Source of the DNA: Pseudidiomarina insulisalsae
Lineage (GTDB): Bacteria; Pseudomonadota; Gammaproteobacteria; Enterobacterales; Alteromonadaceae
Direction of reading: 5' to 3'
Assembly (NCBI RefSeq): GCF_003987065.1
Contig: NZ_PIPY01000008.1
Location: forward strand, 62,001 to 126,000
Length of the DNA: 64,000 nt
Shown piece by piece: positions 49,401 through 58,470 of the stretch. The notes beneath the pieces were generated by a model that saw only the letters and a program-made list of their open reading frames with translations, searched no databases and had not been told where the DNA came from. A program made the position numbers and the translations under genes. Position 1 is the first letter of the stretch. Each line of letters starts with the position of its first letter.

Positions 49401-50657
49401 ATGTTAAAAAACAACATGAACATTGCCGATTATGATGCAGAACTTTGGCAAGCGATGACTGGTGAAGTAGAGCGCCAGGAGCAACACATTGAACTGATTG
49501 CCTCAGAAAACTATACCAGTCCACGGGTGCTGCAGGCTCAGGGCTCGCAACTTACCAATAAATATGCTGAAGGTTATCCGCATAAGCGTTATTACGGCGG
49601 TTGTGAATACGTCGACATGGTTGAAGACCTGGCCATTGAGCGGGCGAAAGAACTGTTTGGCGCAAAATATGCGAACGTGCAGCCGCATGCTGGCTCGCAG
49701 GCCAACTCTGCGGTATTTCTGGCCCTGCTCGAAGCCGGCGACACCGTCTTAGGTATGAGTCTGGCGCACGGTGGCCACCTGACCCACGGTTCAGGGGTTA
49801 ACTTCTCGGGTAAACTTTACAATGCGGTGCAGTATGGCCTCGATGAGAACACCGGTGAAATCGATTACGCTGAAGTCCGTCAGTTAGCGCATGAGCACAA
49901 GCCCAAGATGATCGTAGCTGGTTTCTCTGCGTTCTCCGGTATTGTCGACTGGTCGAAGTTCCGTGAAATCGCCGACGAGGTGGGTGCCTATTTGTTGGTT
50001 GATATGGCGCATGTCGCCGGCTTGGTTGCTGCCGGCCTGTATCCAAGTCCGATCCCTCATGCTGACGTGGTCACCACCACGACGCACAAAACCCTGGCGG
50101 GTCCACGTAGTGGCTTAATCCTGTCTGGTAAAGACGATGAAGCGCTGCATAAGAAACTCAACAGCGGCGTGTTCCCTGGCAGTCAGGGCGGCCCTTTATG
50201 CCACGTCATTGCGGCGAAAGCCGTGGCGTTTAAAGAGGCAATGGAGCCAGAGTTTAAGGCCTATCAGCAGCAGGTACTGGAAAACGCGAATGCCATGGTG
50301 AATGTTATGCAGGAACGCGGCTATAACATCGTTTCCGGTGGCACCCAGAACCATCTGTTTCTGGTCGACCTGATCAATAAAGATATTACCGGTAAAGACG
50401 CTGATGCAGCCTTAGGTCGTGCGTATATTACGGTGAACAAGAACTCAGTACCGAATGACCCACGCTCACCTTTTGTGACCTCGGGCCTGCGTCTTGGTAC
50501 CCCGGCAATTACCCGTCGTGGCTTTAAGGCCGCAGAAGCCAAGCAGGTCGCCCACTGGATCTGTGATGTGCTGGACGACATTGGTAATGAAGACACTATT
50601 GAACGGGTACGTGAAGAAGTGAAGGCGCTGTGCCAACGCTTCCCGGTCTACGGGTAA
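49401..50657 (+). CDS. glyA: Serine hydroxymethyltransferase
   Basis: PLP enzyme converting serine and tetrahydrofolate to glycine and 5,10-methylene-THF. At 418 aa it is standard. The PLP lysine lies in [14 protein letters not shown], with the [14 protein letters not shown]-terminal block and the [23 protein letters not shown]-terminal block. CAGGAG precedes the ATG. It heads glyA-nrdR-ribD-ribBX. Confidence 0.98.
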   Translation: MLKNNMNIADYDAELWQAMTGEVERQEQHIELIASENYTSPRVLQAQGSQLTNKYAEGYPHKRYYGGCEYVDMVEDLAIERAKELFGAKYANVQPHAGSQANSAVFLALLEAGDTVLGMSLAHGGHLTHGSGVNFSGKLYNAVQYGLDENTGEIDYAEVRQLAHEHKPKMIVAGFSAFSGIVDWSKFREIADEVGAYLLVDMAHVAGLVAAGLYPSPIPHADVVTTTTHKTLAGPRSGLILSGKDDEALHKKLNSGVFPGSQGGPLCHVIAAKAVAFKEAMEPEFKAYQQQVLENANAMVNVMQERGYNIVSGGTQNHLFLVDLINKDITGKDADAALGRAYITVNKNSVPNDPRSPFVTSGLRLGTPAITRRGFKAAEAKQVAHWICDVLDDIGNEDTIERVREEVKALCQRFPVYG

Positions 50658-50663
50658 TACATT

Positions 50664-51113
50664 ATGCATTGTCCGTTCTGTGGTACCCAAGACACCAAAG
50701 TAATTGATTCACGGCTGGTGGCCGACGGCGCTTCGGTGCGCCGGCGTCGCGAGTGTAGCGATTGCCGTGAACGCTTCACGACCTTTGAAACTGCAGAACT
50801 GATCATGCCGCGAGTCATCAAGTCCGATGGCTCGCGCGAACCTTTCAATGAAGATAAGTTGCGTAACGGTCTGTTGCGCGCCTTAGAGAAGCGCCCGGTA
50901 AGCCTTGAAGCGATGGAACAAGCCATTCAGAACGTCAAGTCGGCATTGCGTGCCACTGGCGAGCGTGAGATTACCAGTCAGGTGATCGGCGGGCTGGTGA
51001 TGGACAATCTGAAGGCGCTCGACAAGGTCGCCTATATTCGTTTTGCTTCTGTTTACCGCGCCTTCGATGACATTCGCGAGTTCGGTGAAGAAATCGCCCG
51101 TCTGAATGACTAA
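50664..51113 (+). CDS. nrdR: Transcriptional repressor NrdR
   Basis: Represses ribonucleotide reductase genes when dATP is high. The 149-aa product has an N-terminal zinc ribbon (HCPFCGTQD and [15 protein letters not shown]3-x2-C6 and the second pair) and an ATP-cone (about 50-140). It lies 6 bp after glyA and 14 bp before ribD, the conserved nrdR-rib order. Confidence 0.97.
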   Translation: MHCPFCGTQDTKVIDSRLVADGASVRRRRECSDCRERFTTFETAELIMPRVIKSDGSREPFNEDKLRNGLLRALEKRPVSLEAMEQAIQNVKSALRATGEREITSQVIGGLVMDNLKALDKVAYIRFASVYRAFDDIREFGEEIARLND

Positions 51114-51127
51114 GCGAGGAGCCCGGC

Positions 51128-52246
51128 ATGGCCCAGCTTGACACCCAGTTTATGCAACAGGCCCTTGAGCTTGCGGCCCGGGGCGCCTTTAGCACGTCTC
51201 CGAATCCGCAGGTGGGCTGTGTGTTGGTTCGCGACAATCAGGTAGTTGGCAGCGGCTGGCATGAGCGCCCAGGTGAACCCCATGCGGAAGTTTATGCCCT
51301 GCGCGAAGCCGGTGACCGCAGTCATGGCGCGACGGCTTATGTCACTCTGGAACCCTGCAGTCATCATGGCCGTACGCCGCCCTGTGCCGATGCCCTTATC
51401 AAAGGCCGGGTCAGCCGCGTGGTAGTGGCCATGCGTGATCCCAATCCGTTGGTCGCAGGGCAGGGTATTGAGCGACTGCGTCAGGCAGGTATTGACGTCG
51501 AGGTGGGGCTGCTGGAGCAACAGGCGCGCGAGGTGAATCGGGGCTTTGTCTCGCGGATGGAGCGTCAACGCCCCTGGTTGCGGCTGAAAATGGCAATGAG
51601 CCTGGACGGTCGCACCGCACTGGCAAACGGTAAAAGCCAATGGATTACCGGGGCAGAGGCCCGCTTAGATGTACATCGTTACCGGGCGCAAAGTGGCGCG
51701 ATCCTGACCAGCGCGCGTACCGTATTGATGGACCAGGCCCGCATGACCGCGCGCCACCCGCAGGCTGAACGACAGCCATTACGGATTGTGCTGGATCGGC
51801 TGCGTCAGTTACCTCCTGAGCATGACTTTTTTGCGATAACCAGTCCGGTGCTGCGGGTCGTTGAGCAACGTGACAGCGCTGGCGGTGATGAGCATTGGCC
51901 GGAGCATGTCACTACCTTAGCCTTGCCTGTAGCAAAGGGGCGACTGCCATTACGTGCGCTGTTCAATAAGTTGATTGAATATGACATCAACGAAGTCTGG
52001 ACTGAATGTGGCGCCGAGCTTGCGGGTGCTTTGGTAGCTGCCGAGCTGGTCGACGAGTTTGTGATTTACATGGCCCCGAAGTTACTTGGCGACAGTGGTC
52101 GCGGATTACTACAATTACCGGCGTTTCATGGGCTGGAGCAGGTGCCGGAATTGACGTTTGAGAGTATCACTCAGGTGGGTGATGACATACGTATTATTGC
52201 CTACCCGAAACACGGTGGTGCAGCAAGAGGAGAAATAGTGTCGTGA
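51128..52246 (+). CDS. ribD: Bifunctional riboflavin biosynthesis deaminase/reductase RibD
   Basis: The N-terminal cytidine-deaminase-like domain (about 1-145) has the zinc site [11 protein letters not shown] and [12 protein letters not shown]. The C-terminal RibD_C reductase domain (about 150-370) has [14 protein letters not shown]. The 372-aa product performs two successive steps of riboflavin synthesis. Its end overlaps ribBX by 4 bp. Confidence 0.97.
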   Translation: MAQLDTQFMQQALELAARGAFSTSPNPQVGCVLVRDNQVVGSGWHERPGEPHAEVYALREAGDRSHGATAYVTLEPCSHHGRTPPCADALIKGRVSRVVVAMRDPNPLVAGQGIERLRQAGIDVEVGLLEQQAREVNRGFVSRMERQRPWLRLKMAMSLDGRTALANGKSQWITGAEARLDVHRYRAQSGAILTSARTVLMDQARMTARHPQAERQPLRIVLDRLRQLPPEHDFFAITSPVLRVVEQRDSAGGDEHWPEHVTTLALPVAKGRLPLRALFNKLIEYDINEVWTECGAELAGALVAAELVDEFVIYMAPKLLGDSGRGLLQLPAFHGLEQVPELTFESITQVGDDIRIIAYPKHGGAARGEIVS

Positions 52247-53361
52247 GCCAGTTAAACAGTGCGGCTGAAATTATTGAAGATATTCGCCAGGGAAAAATGG
52301 TGATTCTGATGGACGACGAAGATCGCGAGAATGAGGGCGATCTGATCATCGCTGCCGATCGCATCACTCCTGAGGCGATTAACTTTATGGCCCGCTTTGG
52401 TCGCGGCTTAATTTGCTTAACTTTGACCGAAGAACGTTGTGCGCAGCTACGCTTACCGCTGATGGTGAATCAGAATAACGCACCCTATGCGACCAACTTT
52501 ACCGTTTCAATAGAAGCCGCCGAAGGTGTCACTACCGGTATTTCTGCCGCCGACCGCGCCCGCACGGTGCAAGCCGCAGTGGCAAAGCAAGCGAAGCCAG
52601 ACGATTTGGTGATGCCAGGTCATATTTTCCCGCTGAAAGCCAAGCAGGGAGGGGTACTTAACCGCGCCGGACACACTGAAGCAGGTTGCGATCTGGCGCG
52701 CCTGGCGGGCTACGAGCCGGCGGCAGTGATTGTCGAGATTCTCAACGAAGACGGCACCATGGCGCGCCGTCCTGACCTCGAAAAATTCGCCGCCGAGCAT
52801 GATCTGAAAATAGGTACCATTGCTGATCTGATTGAATATCGCTCGTTGACCGAAAAGACCGTTGAGCGCATGGAACAATGTCTTCTGCCGACCCGTTACG
52901 GTGAGTTTGAACTCATTACCTATCAGGACACCATCGACAAGCAGGTCCATTTTGCGCTGGTACATGGCGAGATTAAAGAAGATCAGCCGGTGAACGTACG
53001 GGTGCATTTGCAAGACACCTTCAATGACCTGTTTTCGACGGATCGCGCCAGTCAGCGCAGTTGGCCTTTGGGGCACGCGATGGAGTTTATCGCGAGCAAC
53101 GGCGGCGTGCTGGTGGTCATCGGCCGTTCGCAGAATACTGACGATATTCTCGCACAAGTACGTAGTTTCGCTGCCGAAGACCGCGGTGAAAGAAAGCCCA
53201 GCGCGGCGGCATCGAATGCCTCACGCAATGTTGGTATTGGTTCGCAGATTCTGGCCGACCTGGGTGTCCATCAAATGCATCTGATGAGTTCGCCGAAACG
53301 TTATTCAGCGCTATCCGGTTTTGGTCTGGAAGTTATCGACTTTATTGAGGATCCCGAGTAG
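52243..53361 (+). CDS. ribB: DHBP synthase fused to an inactive GTP cyclohydrolase II-like domain (RibBX type)
   Basis: The N-terminal half (about 1-205) is a complete 3,4-dihydroxy-2-butanone-4-phosphate synthase with [16 protein letters not shown] and [21 protein letters not shown]. The C-terminal half (about 208-372) has the RibA fold length, but where active enzymes have three zinc cysteines it reads [19 protein letters not shown], with none. GTP cyclohydrolase II activity is therefore not expected. Its 3' end overlaps the convergent panE gene by 20 bp, and no ribE or ribH follows. Confidence 0.93.
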   Translation: MSQLNSAAEIIEDIRQGKMVILMDDEDRENEGDLIIAADRITPEAINFMARFGRGLICLTLTEERCAQLRLPLMVNQNNAPYATNFTVSIEAAEGVTTGISAADRARTVQAAVAKQAKPDDLVMPGHIFPLKAKQGGVLNRAGHTEAGCDLARLAGYEPAAVIVEILNEDGTMARRPDLEKFAAEHDLKIGTIADLIEYRSLTEKTVERMEQCLLPTRYGEFELITYQDTIDKQVHFALVHGEIKEDQPVNVRVHLQDTFNDLFSTDRASQRSWPLGHAMEFIASNGGVLVVIGRSQNTDDILAQVRSFAAEDRGERKPSAAASNASRNVGIGSQILADLGVHQMHLMSSPKRYSALSGFGLEVIDFIEDPE

Positions 53362-54220
53362 CCTGCATCGCTTTAATGCGCTCGCAAAGTAGTTGGTTTG
53401 CGGGCGCCACCATTCCCTCAGCAGCGCTGGCAGTGACCACAAAACCGTTCAGGTAGTCCAGCTCCAGCGGTCGCTGTAAGCGGTAGTCCTGCAGCATCGA
53501 AGAACGATTCGCGGCGGTTTGCGCAATAACCCGCCGGGCCTGCGCCAGTAAATCTTCAGCATCCAGCTGCCGGCCACGTGCAGCCGCCAACTGTACAATT
53601 TCATCAGCAACCTGGCGCCATTCAGCTGGCGCGACGCGTTCCGGCAGCTCGCCATTACGACACTGATGAATGACCGTATACGGATTGATCAGACAATTGA
53701 CCGCCAACTTGTACCACCGCCGCAGGTTAATATCGCTGCTGAAGTGTAAAGGTGGTAATGCTTGCTCCAGTTGGCTAAAGAATGCCGGTGGCGTGGTTTG
53801 TCCGGCCATACCACCGAGCCAGCTTTCGCCGTGCCCGCCGTGTACCACCTGATTGCCGTCGCGATAAGCGCCGTGGGTAGTGACCCAGTGCCAGTCTTGC
53901 GGACGCAGCTGTTCGGCCTCATTGCTTAACATGCCGTTATAACTCAAAATCAGCTGCGACTGGTCAAATAGCGGCTGCTGCCGGAATTCATCTAACAGTG
54001 GCGCCACCTGATAGGCTTTTACCGCCGCAAAAATAAGACTCGGACAGTTAATTCCGATGGTGCCGGTAAAACTGTGGGAGCTTTGCTCGTAAGCGATCGT
54101 GACGCGCTGCGACTGGCGCAGTTTCAACTGCACCGATTGGTTTTGCCGGGCCAACTGGACCGCCATCAGGCTGCCCAGCGCGCCCTGACCCACCACCAGC
54201 CACGGCAACTGCTTAGTCAC
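53342..54220 (-). CDS. panE: 2-dehydropantoate 2-reductase (ketopantoate reductase)
   Basis: NADPH-dependent reductase of pantothenate synthesis, 292 aa. It shows the N-terminal GxGxxG motif in [16 protein letters not shown], the catalytic Lys region [16 protein letters not shown], and the C-terminal [10 protein letters not shown]. The start is GTG at 54220. It overlaps ampG by 8 bp at its start and ribBX by 20 bp at its end. Confidence 0.93.
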   Translation of the reverse strand: MTKQLPWLVVGQGALGSLMAVQLARQNQSVQLKLRQSQRVTIAYEQSSHSFTGTIGINCPSLIFAAVKAYQVAPLLDEFRQQPLFDQSQLILSYNGMLSNEAEQLRPQDWHWVTTHGAYRDGNQVVHGGHGESWLGGMAGQTTPPAFFSQLEQALPPLHFSSDINLRRWYKLAVNCLINPYTVIHQCRNGELPERVAPAEWRQVADEIVQLAAARGRQLDAEDLLAQARRVIAQTAANRSSMLQDYRLQRPLELDYLNGFVVTASAAEGMVAPANQLLCERIKAMQATRDPQ

Positions 54221-55562
54221 GTCTTAACTCCGTGGTGTCGGCGGCTGGCGCCTGAATCCGGTGCAGCGCTTTGCGTAATAACACCAGTAATAGCAAGCCC
54301 GGTGTTACCATCAGCGCAGTAATAATAAAGAATAATGACCAGTCACCGTCGAGCCAGTCAACCACGAAGCCGCTGTACGAAGAGAGCAAGGTGCGGCCGA
54401 GATTGCCTAACGAGGCCAATAATGCGTACTGCGTTGCGGTAAAAGCCCGGTTACAGAGCAAGCTGATAAACGCGACAAAAGCGACCGTTGACCAGGCACC
54501 GGTGAAGCCATCAATAATGACTGCTGCCAGAAGTAGGTTGGTATCAGGGCCAACCGCCGCAATCCAGGCAAACATCAGGTTACTGGCGGCCATGGCAATG
54601 CCGCCAATAAGCAGGCCACGCATGGTGCCCAAGCGGACATTCACCATACTGCCGATAATGGCAAATATAATGGTGACCCACCAGGTTACCATTTTTGAGT
54701 ACACAGCAATGTCATCATTGGTAAAGCCGACTTCTTTGTAGAACACAATGCTCATGCGTCCCAGGAAGGCTTCACCAATTTTGAACAGGAAAATGAAACT
54801 TAAAATTGCCAGCGCGAGACGCCAGCCGGCGCGCTTAAAAAATTCGGCAATGGGGTCCACCAAAGTGGTGCGGAACCAGTCCTGCCAGCGGTCAAAGGGT
54901 TTTAGCTGTGCGCGATAGCGTGTCGACTCGCGTACCACCAGTACGATGAGCAGTTGCAGGGCAAGCACCCCGGCCATGACTTTATAGGCGGCTTGCCAGT
55001 CCCAGGTCGCACCGTCAACCAAAAAGAACGGCAGTGCGCCAAGACCACTGTAGCCAGTCCACCAACCGGCGGTTGCCATGGCGGCGCCGGCAGATTGCAG
55101 GTTACTTTCACTTTGCGCAAAGGTCTCAATACGGAAGGCGTCAATCGCGATGTCCTGGGTCGCTGAGGCGATAGCGATCAGCAGGGCGCCGAGGGCAACC
55201 CAAAAGGCATGTTCAGCAAGGTTGAGTCCACTTAGCGTCAGGGTTGCGGCGATGAGTACCGCCAAGCACAAGGCCAGCCAACTGCGGCGCTGACCGAGCC
55301 AGGAATGCAGACCCGGTAGTCGCACCCGATCGACCAGGGGTGACCACAGCGCGTTGACTGAATAAGCAACAAAGACCATGCCAAAAAGGCCAATCTCACT
55401 GCGGGATACGCCAGCTTCCTGCAGCCAGGCTGACAGCATGGAGCCAATGAGCACCCAGGGGAACCCGCTCATAATGCCAAACAGGAAAATGACCCAGATG
55501 CGCGGCTCCAGATAGACGCGAAAATCCTTGTACCACGGCGTCGCCGTGTCCGTAGCTGTCAT
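54213..55562 (-). CDS. ampG: AmpG-family muropeptide permease (MFS)
   Basis: Inner-membrane transporter of 449 aa with about 12-14 hydrophobic segments. Family features are GFPWVLIGSMLSAWLQEAG, ATQDIAIDAFRIE and KIGEAFLGRMSIVFYKEVGF. It imports anhydromuropeptides for wall recycling, which fits the lytic transglycosylases encoded elsewhere in the window. It lies 12 bp after the cyclophilin gene. Confidence 0.92.
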   Translation of the reverse strand: MTATDTATPWYKDFRVYLEPRIWVIFLFGIMSGFPWVLIGSMLSAWLQEAGVSRSEIGLFGMVFVAYSVNALWSPLVDRVRLPGLHSWLGQRRSWLALCLAVLIAATLTLSGLNLAEHAFWVALGALLIAIASATQDIAIDAFRIETFAQSESNLQSAGAAMATAGWWTGYSGLGALPFFLVDGATWDWQAAYKVMAGVLALQLLIVLVVRESTRYRAQLKPFDRWQDWFRTTLVDPIAEFFKRAGWRLALAILSFIFLFKIGEAFLGRMSIVFYKEVGFTNDDIAVYSKMVTWWVTIIFAIIGSMVNVRLGTMRGLLIGGIAMAASNLMFAWIAAVGPDTNLLLAAVIIDGFTGAWSTVAFVAFISLLCNRAFTATQYALLASLGNLGRTLLSSYSGFVVDWLDGDWSLFFIITALMVTPGLLLLVLLRKALHRIQAPAADTTELRRD

Positions 55563-55574
55563 GCCGGTACCTTG

Positions 55575-56168
55575 TTATTGTTGAGGTAAAACTTCAGCGC
55601 GAATAAGCACCGGTGGTTCGCTGGGAAAGTCACGCCAGCCAGTTTCGGCATGAAAGGGTAATGACTCGACTTCAGCTAATTTATCGAGAGTCTCATAACC
55701 GCTGGTGATAACACCAAAGACGGCGTAGCCCCAGCCGTCGTCCGGATCCAACGACGGGTTGTCCTGTACATTAAAGAAAAACTGGCGGGTGGCGGTATGT
55801 GGATCGTTCTCACGTGCCATTGCAATAGTGCCGTATTTGTTTTTCAGGCCGTTGCCCGACTCATTCGGAATGGGCGAACCGGTTTTTTTGGCGACCAGCT
55901 CATGGTCATAACCGCCGCCTTGCACTACAAAGCCCGGTACAATGCGATGGAAAATAGTGCCGTTGTAGCTGCCAATATCGACGTACTTGAGAAAGTTCTC
56001 CACGGTCAGCGGGGCGCGATGACGATTTAGCTCAACGATGATTTCGCCTTCAGTAGTCACCAGCTTCACTTTGGGGAAAGGGTTGTCTGGCTGTACCTGC
56101 GCGGTCGCGGGCGCAGCTAAAAAAGTAAGTGCCAGTGTGAGCACCACGGACGTCATGACTGCTTTCAT
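55575..56168 (-). CDS. Periplasmic peptidyl-prolyl cis-trans isomerase (cyclophilin)
   Basis: The 197-aa product has a signal peptide (about residues 1-23, ending PATAQ) and a complete cyclophilin domain: NGTIFHRIVPGFVVQGG (catalytic Arg and Phe), the GTIAMAREN block and RQFFFNVQDN. It resembles PpiA (exported) rather than cytoplasmic PpiB because of the signal. AAGGTG precedes the ATG. First gene of the minus-strand group with ampG and panE. Confidence 0.93.
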   Translation of the reverse strand: MKAVMTSVVLTLALTFLAAPATAQVQPDNPFPKVKLVTTEGEIIVELNRHRAPLTVENFLKYVDIGSYNGTIFHRIVPGFVVQGGGYDHELVAKKTGSPIPNESGNGLKNKYGTIAMARENDPHTATRQFFFNVQDNPSLDPDDGWGYAVFGVITSGYETLDKLAEVESLPFHAETGWRDFPSEPPVLIRAEVLPQQ

Positions 56169-56233
56169 AATTCACCTTTTGCGTCGTTTTTAAGCGTTGC
56201 CGATGCCACTGTATAGCACGAATTTGGCATGAC

Positions 56234-56263
56234 TTGGCAATGGTCGGACATTTCTCTTATAAA
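56234..56263 (+). promoter_or_regulatory. Probable promoter of the KAS III-crotonase pair
   Basis: TTGGCA (56234-56239) and TATAAA (56258-56263), 18 bp apart, 50 bases before the GTG start. A second TTGGCA copy lies at 56224 and an alternative -10, TATGAT, at 56273. Confidence 0.5.
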
Positions 56264-56313
56264 CATTCGTGCTATGATAGCGAAAAACGCGCAGTGACTA
56301 TAGGTTTTAGACA

Positions 56314-57405
56314 GTGAAAAAATACGCAGAGATTACTGGTTGGGGCAAATGCCTGCCGCCCGCGATTATGAGCAATGAAGATTTGGCGACCTTTTTGGAT
56401 ACCTCGGACGAGTGGATTCGCACCCGAACCGGTATCGAAGAGCGCCGGGTCAGTGCTGTTGGCACTTCTAAGTTAGCTACCGTGGCCGGCCGCAACGCAT
56501 TGGCCGCAGCAGGGCTCGACGCCAATGAGCTTGATTTGATTCTGGTCGGCACCTGTACGCCTGACGAGATTATTCCGAATGTTGCCTCGGCAGTACAACG
56601 CGACCTGGGCGCAAAATACGCTGCGGCGTTTGACCTCAATGCCGCCTGTAGCAGCTTCCTTTATGGCATGCACTACGCGACGCAGGCGATTCGCACCGGG
56701 GTACACAAGAAAGTACTGATCATTGGTGCTGAGCGTCTGACACGAATCTTAGACTGGACCAAGCGAGAAAGCGCGGTACTATTTGGCGATGGCGCCGGCG
56801 CTATGGTGCTGGAAGCTTCTGATGAAGAATGTGGCTTATTAGCTTCTCATGTTACCTGTGACGCTGACGCCCGTGACGTGCTGGCACTGGAATTTGGTAT
56901 GAGTTTCGATCGCTTTGGCTTCGACGGTATCATGCCGTTTAACTTTGTCGGTCAGGAAATCTTCAAGCGCGCGGTCAAAGGCATGAACACTGCGGTTGAG
57001 AAAGTTTTCGCCGAAACCGGCCTGACCACCGACGATATTGACTCGCTGATCCCGCATCAGGCCAACAAGCGTCTGATCGATTACCTGGCCAAAATGTGTA
57101 AGGTGCCGGAAGAAAAAACCGTCATCAATATTCAGAAATATGGCAACACCTCATCCGCAACCCTGCCCATTGCGTTCTGTGAAGCGATCGAGCAGGGCAT
57201 TGTCAAACCAGGCGATACGATTGTTTCTGCGGTGTTCGGTGGTGGCCTGACTTGTGGTGCCGGCATTATTCGCTGGGGACAACGGGTAACGCCATTGCAA
57301 CCGAATGATGAACAGCTGCCCAGCTCAGGTGAAACCGCATTGGATTTGATTCTGCCATTGCATGAAAAAACCAAAGCCGCATGGGATCGCCGTAACAATG
57401 AGTGA
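56314..57405 (+). CDS. Beta-ketoacyl-ACP synthase III-like enzyme
   Basis: FabH-like thiolase-fold protein with the full triad Cys112 (LNAACSSFLYG), His248 (PHQANKR) and Asn278 (YGNTSSA). At 363 aa it exceeds housekeeping FabH (about 317) by a C-terminal tail (about 328-363). It is not in a fab cluster but next to a crotonase gene. It may condense acyl-CoA with malonyl-ACP, as Pseudomonas paralogues do, or serve another thioester pathway. The start is GTG 56314. Confidence 0.88.
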   Translation: MKKYAEITGWGKCLPPAIMSNEDLATFLDTSDEWIRTRTGIEERRVSAVGTSKLATVAGRNALAAAGLDANELDLILVGTCTPDEIIPNVASAVQRDLGAKYAAAFDLNAACSSFLYGMHYATQAIRTGVHKKVLIIGAERLTRILDWTKRESAVLFGDGAGAMVLEASDEECGLLASHVTCDADARDVLALEFGMSFDRFGFDGIMPFNFVGQEIFKRAVKGMNTAVEKVFAETGLTTDDIDSLIPHQANKRLIDYLAKMCKVPEEKTVINIQKYGNTSSATLPIAFCEAIEQGIVKPGDTIVSAVFGGGLTCGAGIIRWGQRVTPLQPNDEQLPSSGETALDLILPLHEKTKAAWDRRNNE

Positions 57406-58153
57406 ATTGATCAAAGTTGAACAGCGTGATGGCGTGGTTTGGGTGACCCTGAACCGCCCGGAGAAGAAAAACGCGATTACTCAGCAGATGTATCTTGATC
57501 TGGCACATACGCTGGAGCAAGCTGAGCGCGACAGTAGCGTCGCTGCCATTGTCTTGCAAGGCGCAGGCGATAACTTCTCGGCAGGGAACGACCTGTATGA
57601 CTTCCTGGCGATGGAAGAACTCGATGAGAGCGCGCCACCGTTCGAGTTTCTGTTCACTTTGAGCCGCTTAAGTGTACCTGTCATTGCCAGCGTAGATGGC
57701 GTAGCCATCGGTATCGGCACCACGATATTGCTACATTGCGATTTTGTTGTTGCCACTGAGCAGGCGAAATTCGCATTACCTTTTATTCATTTAGGTCTGG
57801 TGCCTGAAGCCGGCTCAAGCCAGTTATTGCCACTGCTCTGCGGGCATTTGCGTGCCGCCGAATTGTTATTGCTCGGTGACACCATCGACGCAACTACGGC
57901 GCTAAACTATGGTCTGCTGACCAAGGTTGTCGCGCAAGAACAACTAACCGGTGCCACCCGTGATATTGCCACTGCACTGGCAAGCAAGCCAGTCGCCGGT
58001 TTACGCACCACCAAACGTCTGCTGAAGCAGCCGAGCGAAGCCGTGGCCGATCGTATTTCGCGCGAAGCAAAGCTGTTTATTCGTGCGTTAGGCTCGGATG
58101 AAGCCCGCGAAGCCATTGCCCAAACCCTTCATAAAAAGAAACAGTCATCGTAA
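57398..58153 (+). CDS. Enoyl-CoA hydratase/isomerase family protein
   Basis: Crotonase-fold protein of 251 aa with the oxyanion-hole segments DNFSAGNDL and DGVAIGIGTTILLHCD. Of the usual two catalytic Glu, one is kept in LGLVPEAGSS while the other position is occupied by hydrophobic residues, so isomerase-type activity is possible. ATG 57398 is preferred to 57362 as it gives MSELIKVEQRDGVVWVTLNRPEKKN. It overlaps the KAS III gene by 8 bp, so the two are co-translated. Confidence 0.88.
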   Translation: MSELIKVEQRDGVVWVTLNRPEKKNAITQQMYLDLAHTLEQAERDSSVAAIVLQGAGDNFSAGNDLYDFLAMEELDESAPPFEFLFTLSRLSVPVIASVDGVAIGIGTTILLHCDFVVATEQAKFALPFIHLGLVPEAGSSQLLPLLCGHLRAAELLLLGDTIDATTALNYGLLTKVVAQEQLTGATRDIATALASKPVAGLRTTKRLLKQPSEAVADRISREAKLFIRALGSDEAREAIAQTLHKKKQSS

Positions 58154-58189
58154 AAACGGTTGATTTCTGAGCAAGCGCACGCACTTCGC

Positions 58190-58218
58190 TTGCGGGGTGC
58201 TTGTGAATCGTGGATAAT
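58190..58218 (+). promoter_or_regulatory. ffs: Promoter of the 4.5S RNA gene
   Basis: TTGCGG (58190-58195) and GATAAT (58213-58218), 17 bp apart, 12 bases before the RNA start at 58231. A 7-bp hairpin (GCAAGCG/CGCTTGC, 58171-58193) overlaps the -35 and may end the crotonase transcript. Confidence 0.75.
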
Positions 58219-58230
58219 GCGCGCCGTTAT

Positions 58231-58343
58231 GGTGGCCTTGTTGGTCCCCTCGCAACACTAACTGGCGAACCCGGTCAGGCCCGGAAGGGAGCAGCCGTAG
58301 TCAGGGATGTGGGTGCCGAGGTGAGGCTGGCAAGGCCGCCACC
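58231..58343 (+). ncRNA. ffs: 4.5S RNA of the signal recognition particle
   Basis: About 113 nt forming one long hairpin: GGTGGCCTTG at the 5' end pairs with CAAGGCCGCCACC at the 3' end. The conserved SRP domain IV apex GGTCAGGCCCGGAAGGGAGCAGCC contains the GGAA tetraloop and the asymmetric loop bound by Ffh. The exact ends are estimated. A run of eight C follows (58342-58349) with no U-tract. Confidence 0.95.
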
Positions 58344-58363
58344 CCCCCCTAAAGATCAAAAGC

Positions 58364-58412
58364 GTTATTGGTTATTGGTTATTGGATATTGGTTATTGGA
58401 TATTGGTTAGTG
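58364..58412 (+). repeat. Heptanucleotide tandem repeat (GTTATTG / GATATTG)
   Basis: Seven head-to-tail 7-bp units: GTTATTG x3, GATATTG, GTTATTG, GATATTG and a last, GTTAGTG. It lies just after the 4.5S RNA gene and before kynA. The rest of 58413-58470 is AT-rich with TATCT-like repeats (ATATCTAGTATCTATTATC) and holds no gene. Confidence 0.9.
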
Positions 58413-58470
58413 GCGGTGTATCTTAACTAATATCTAGTATCTATTATCTGATAACGAAGTTGACTTTCCC

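Noticed and set aside
52507-53157. 216-codon minus-strand frame
   Set aside because: Antisense to ribBX, which has intact family motifs throughout its first half.
58154-58189. Terminator of the crotonase gene
   Set aside because: The GCAAGCG/CGCTTGC hairpin has no T-run and overlaps the 4.5S RNA promoter, so it is only mentioned with that promoter.
58210-58410. Reading frame over the 4.5S RNA gene and the heptamer repeat
   Set aside because: It only translates the RNA gene and a 7-bp repeat (VIGYWLLDIG type).
58364-58412. CRISPR array
   Set aside because: Units are 7 bp and contiguous, with no spacers and no cas genes.
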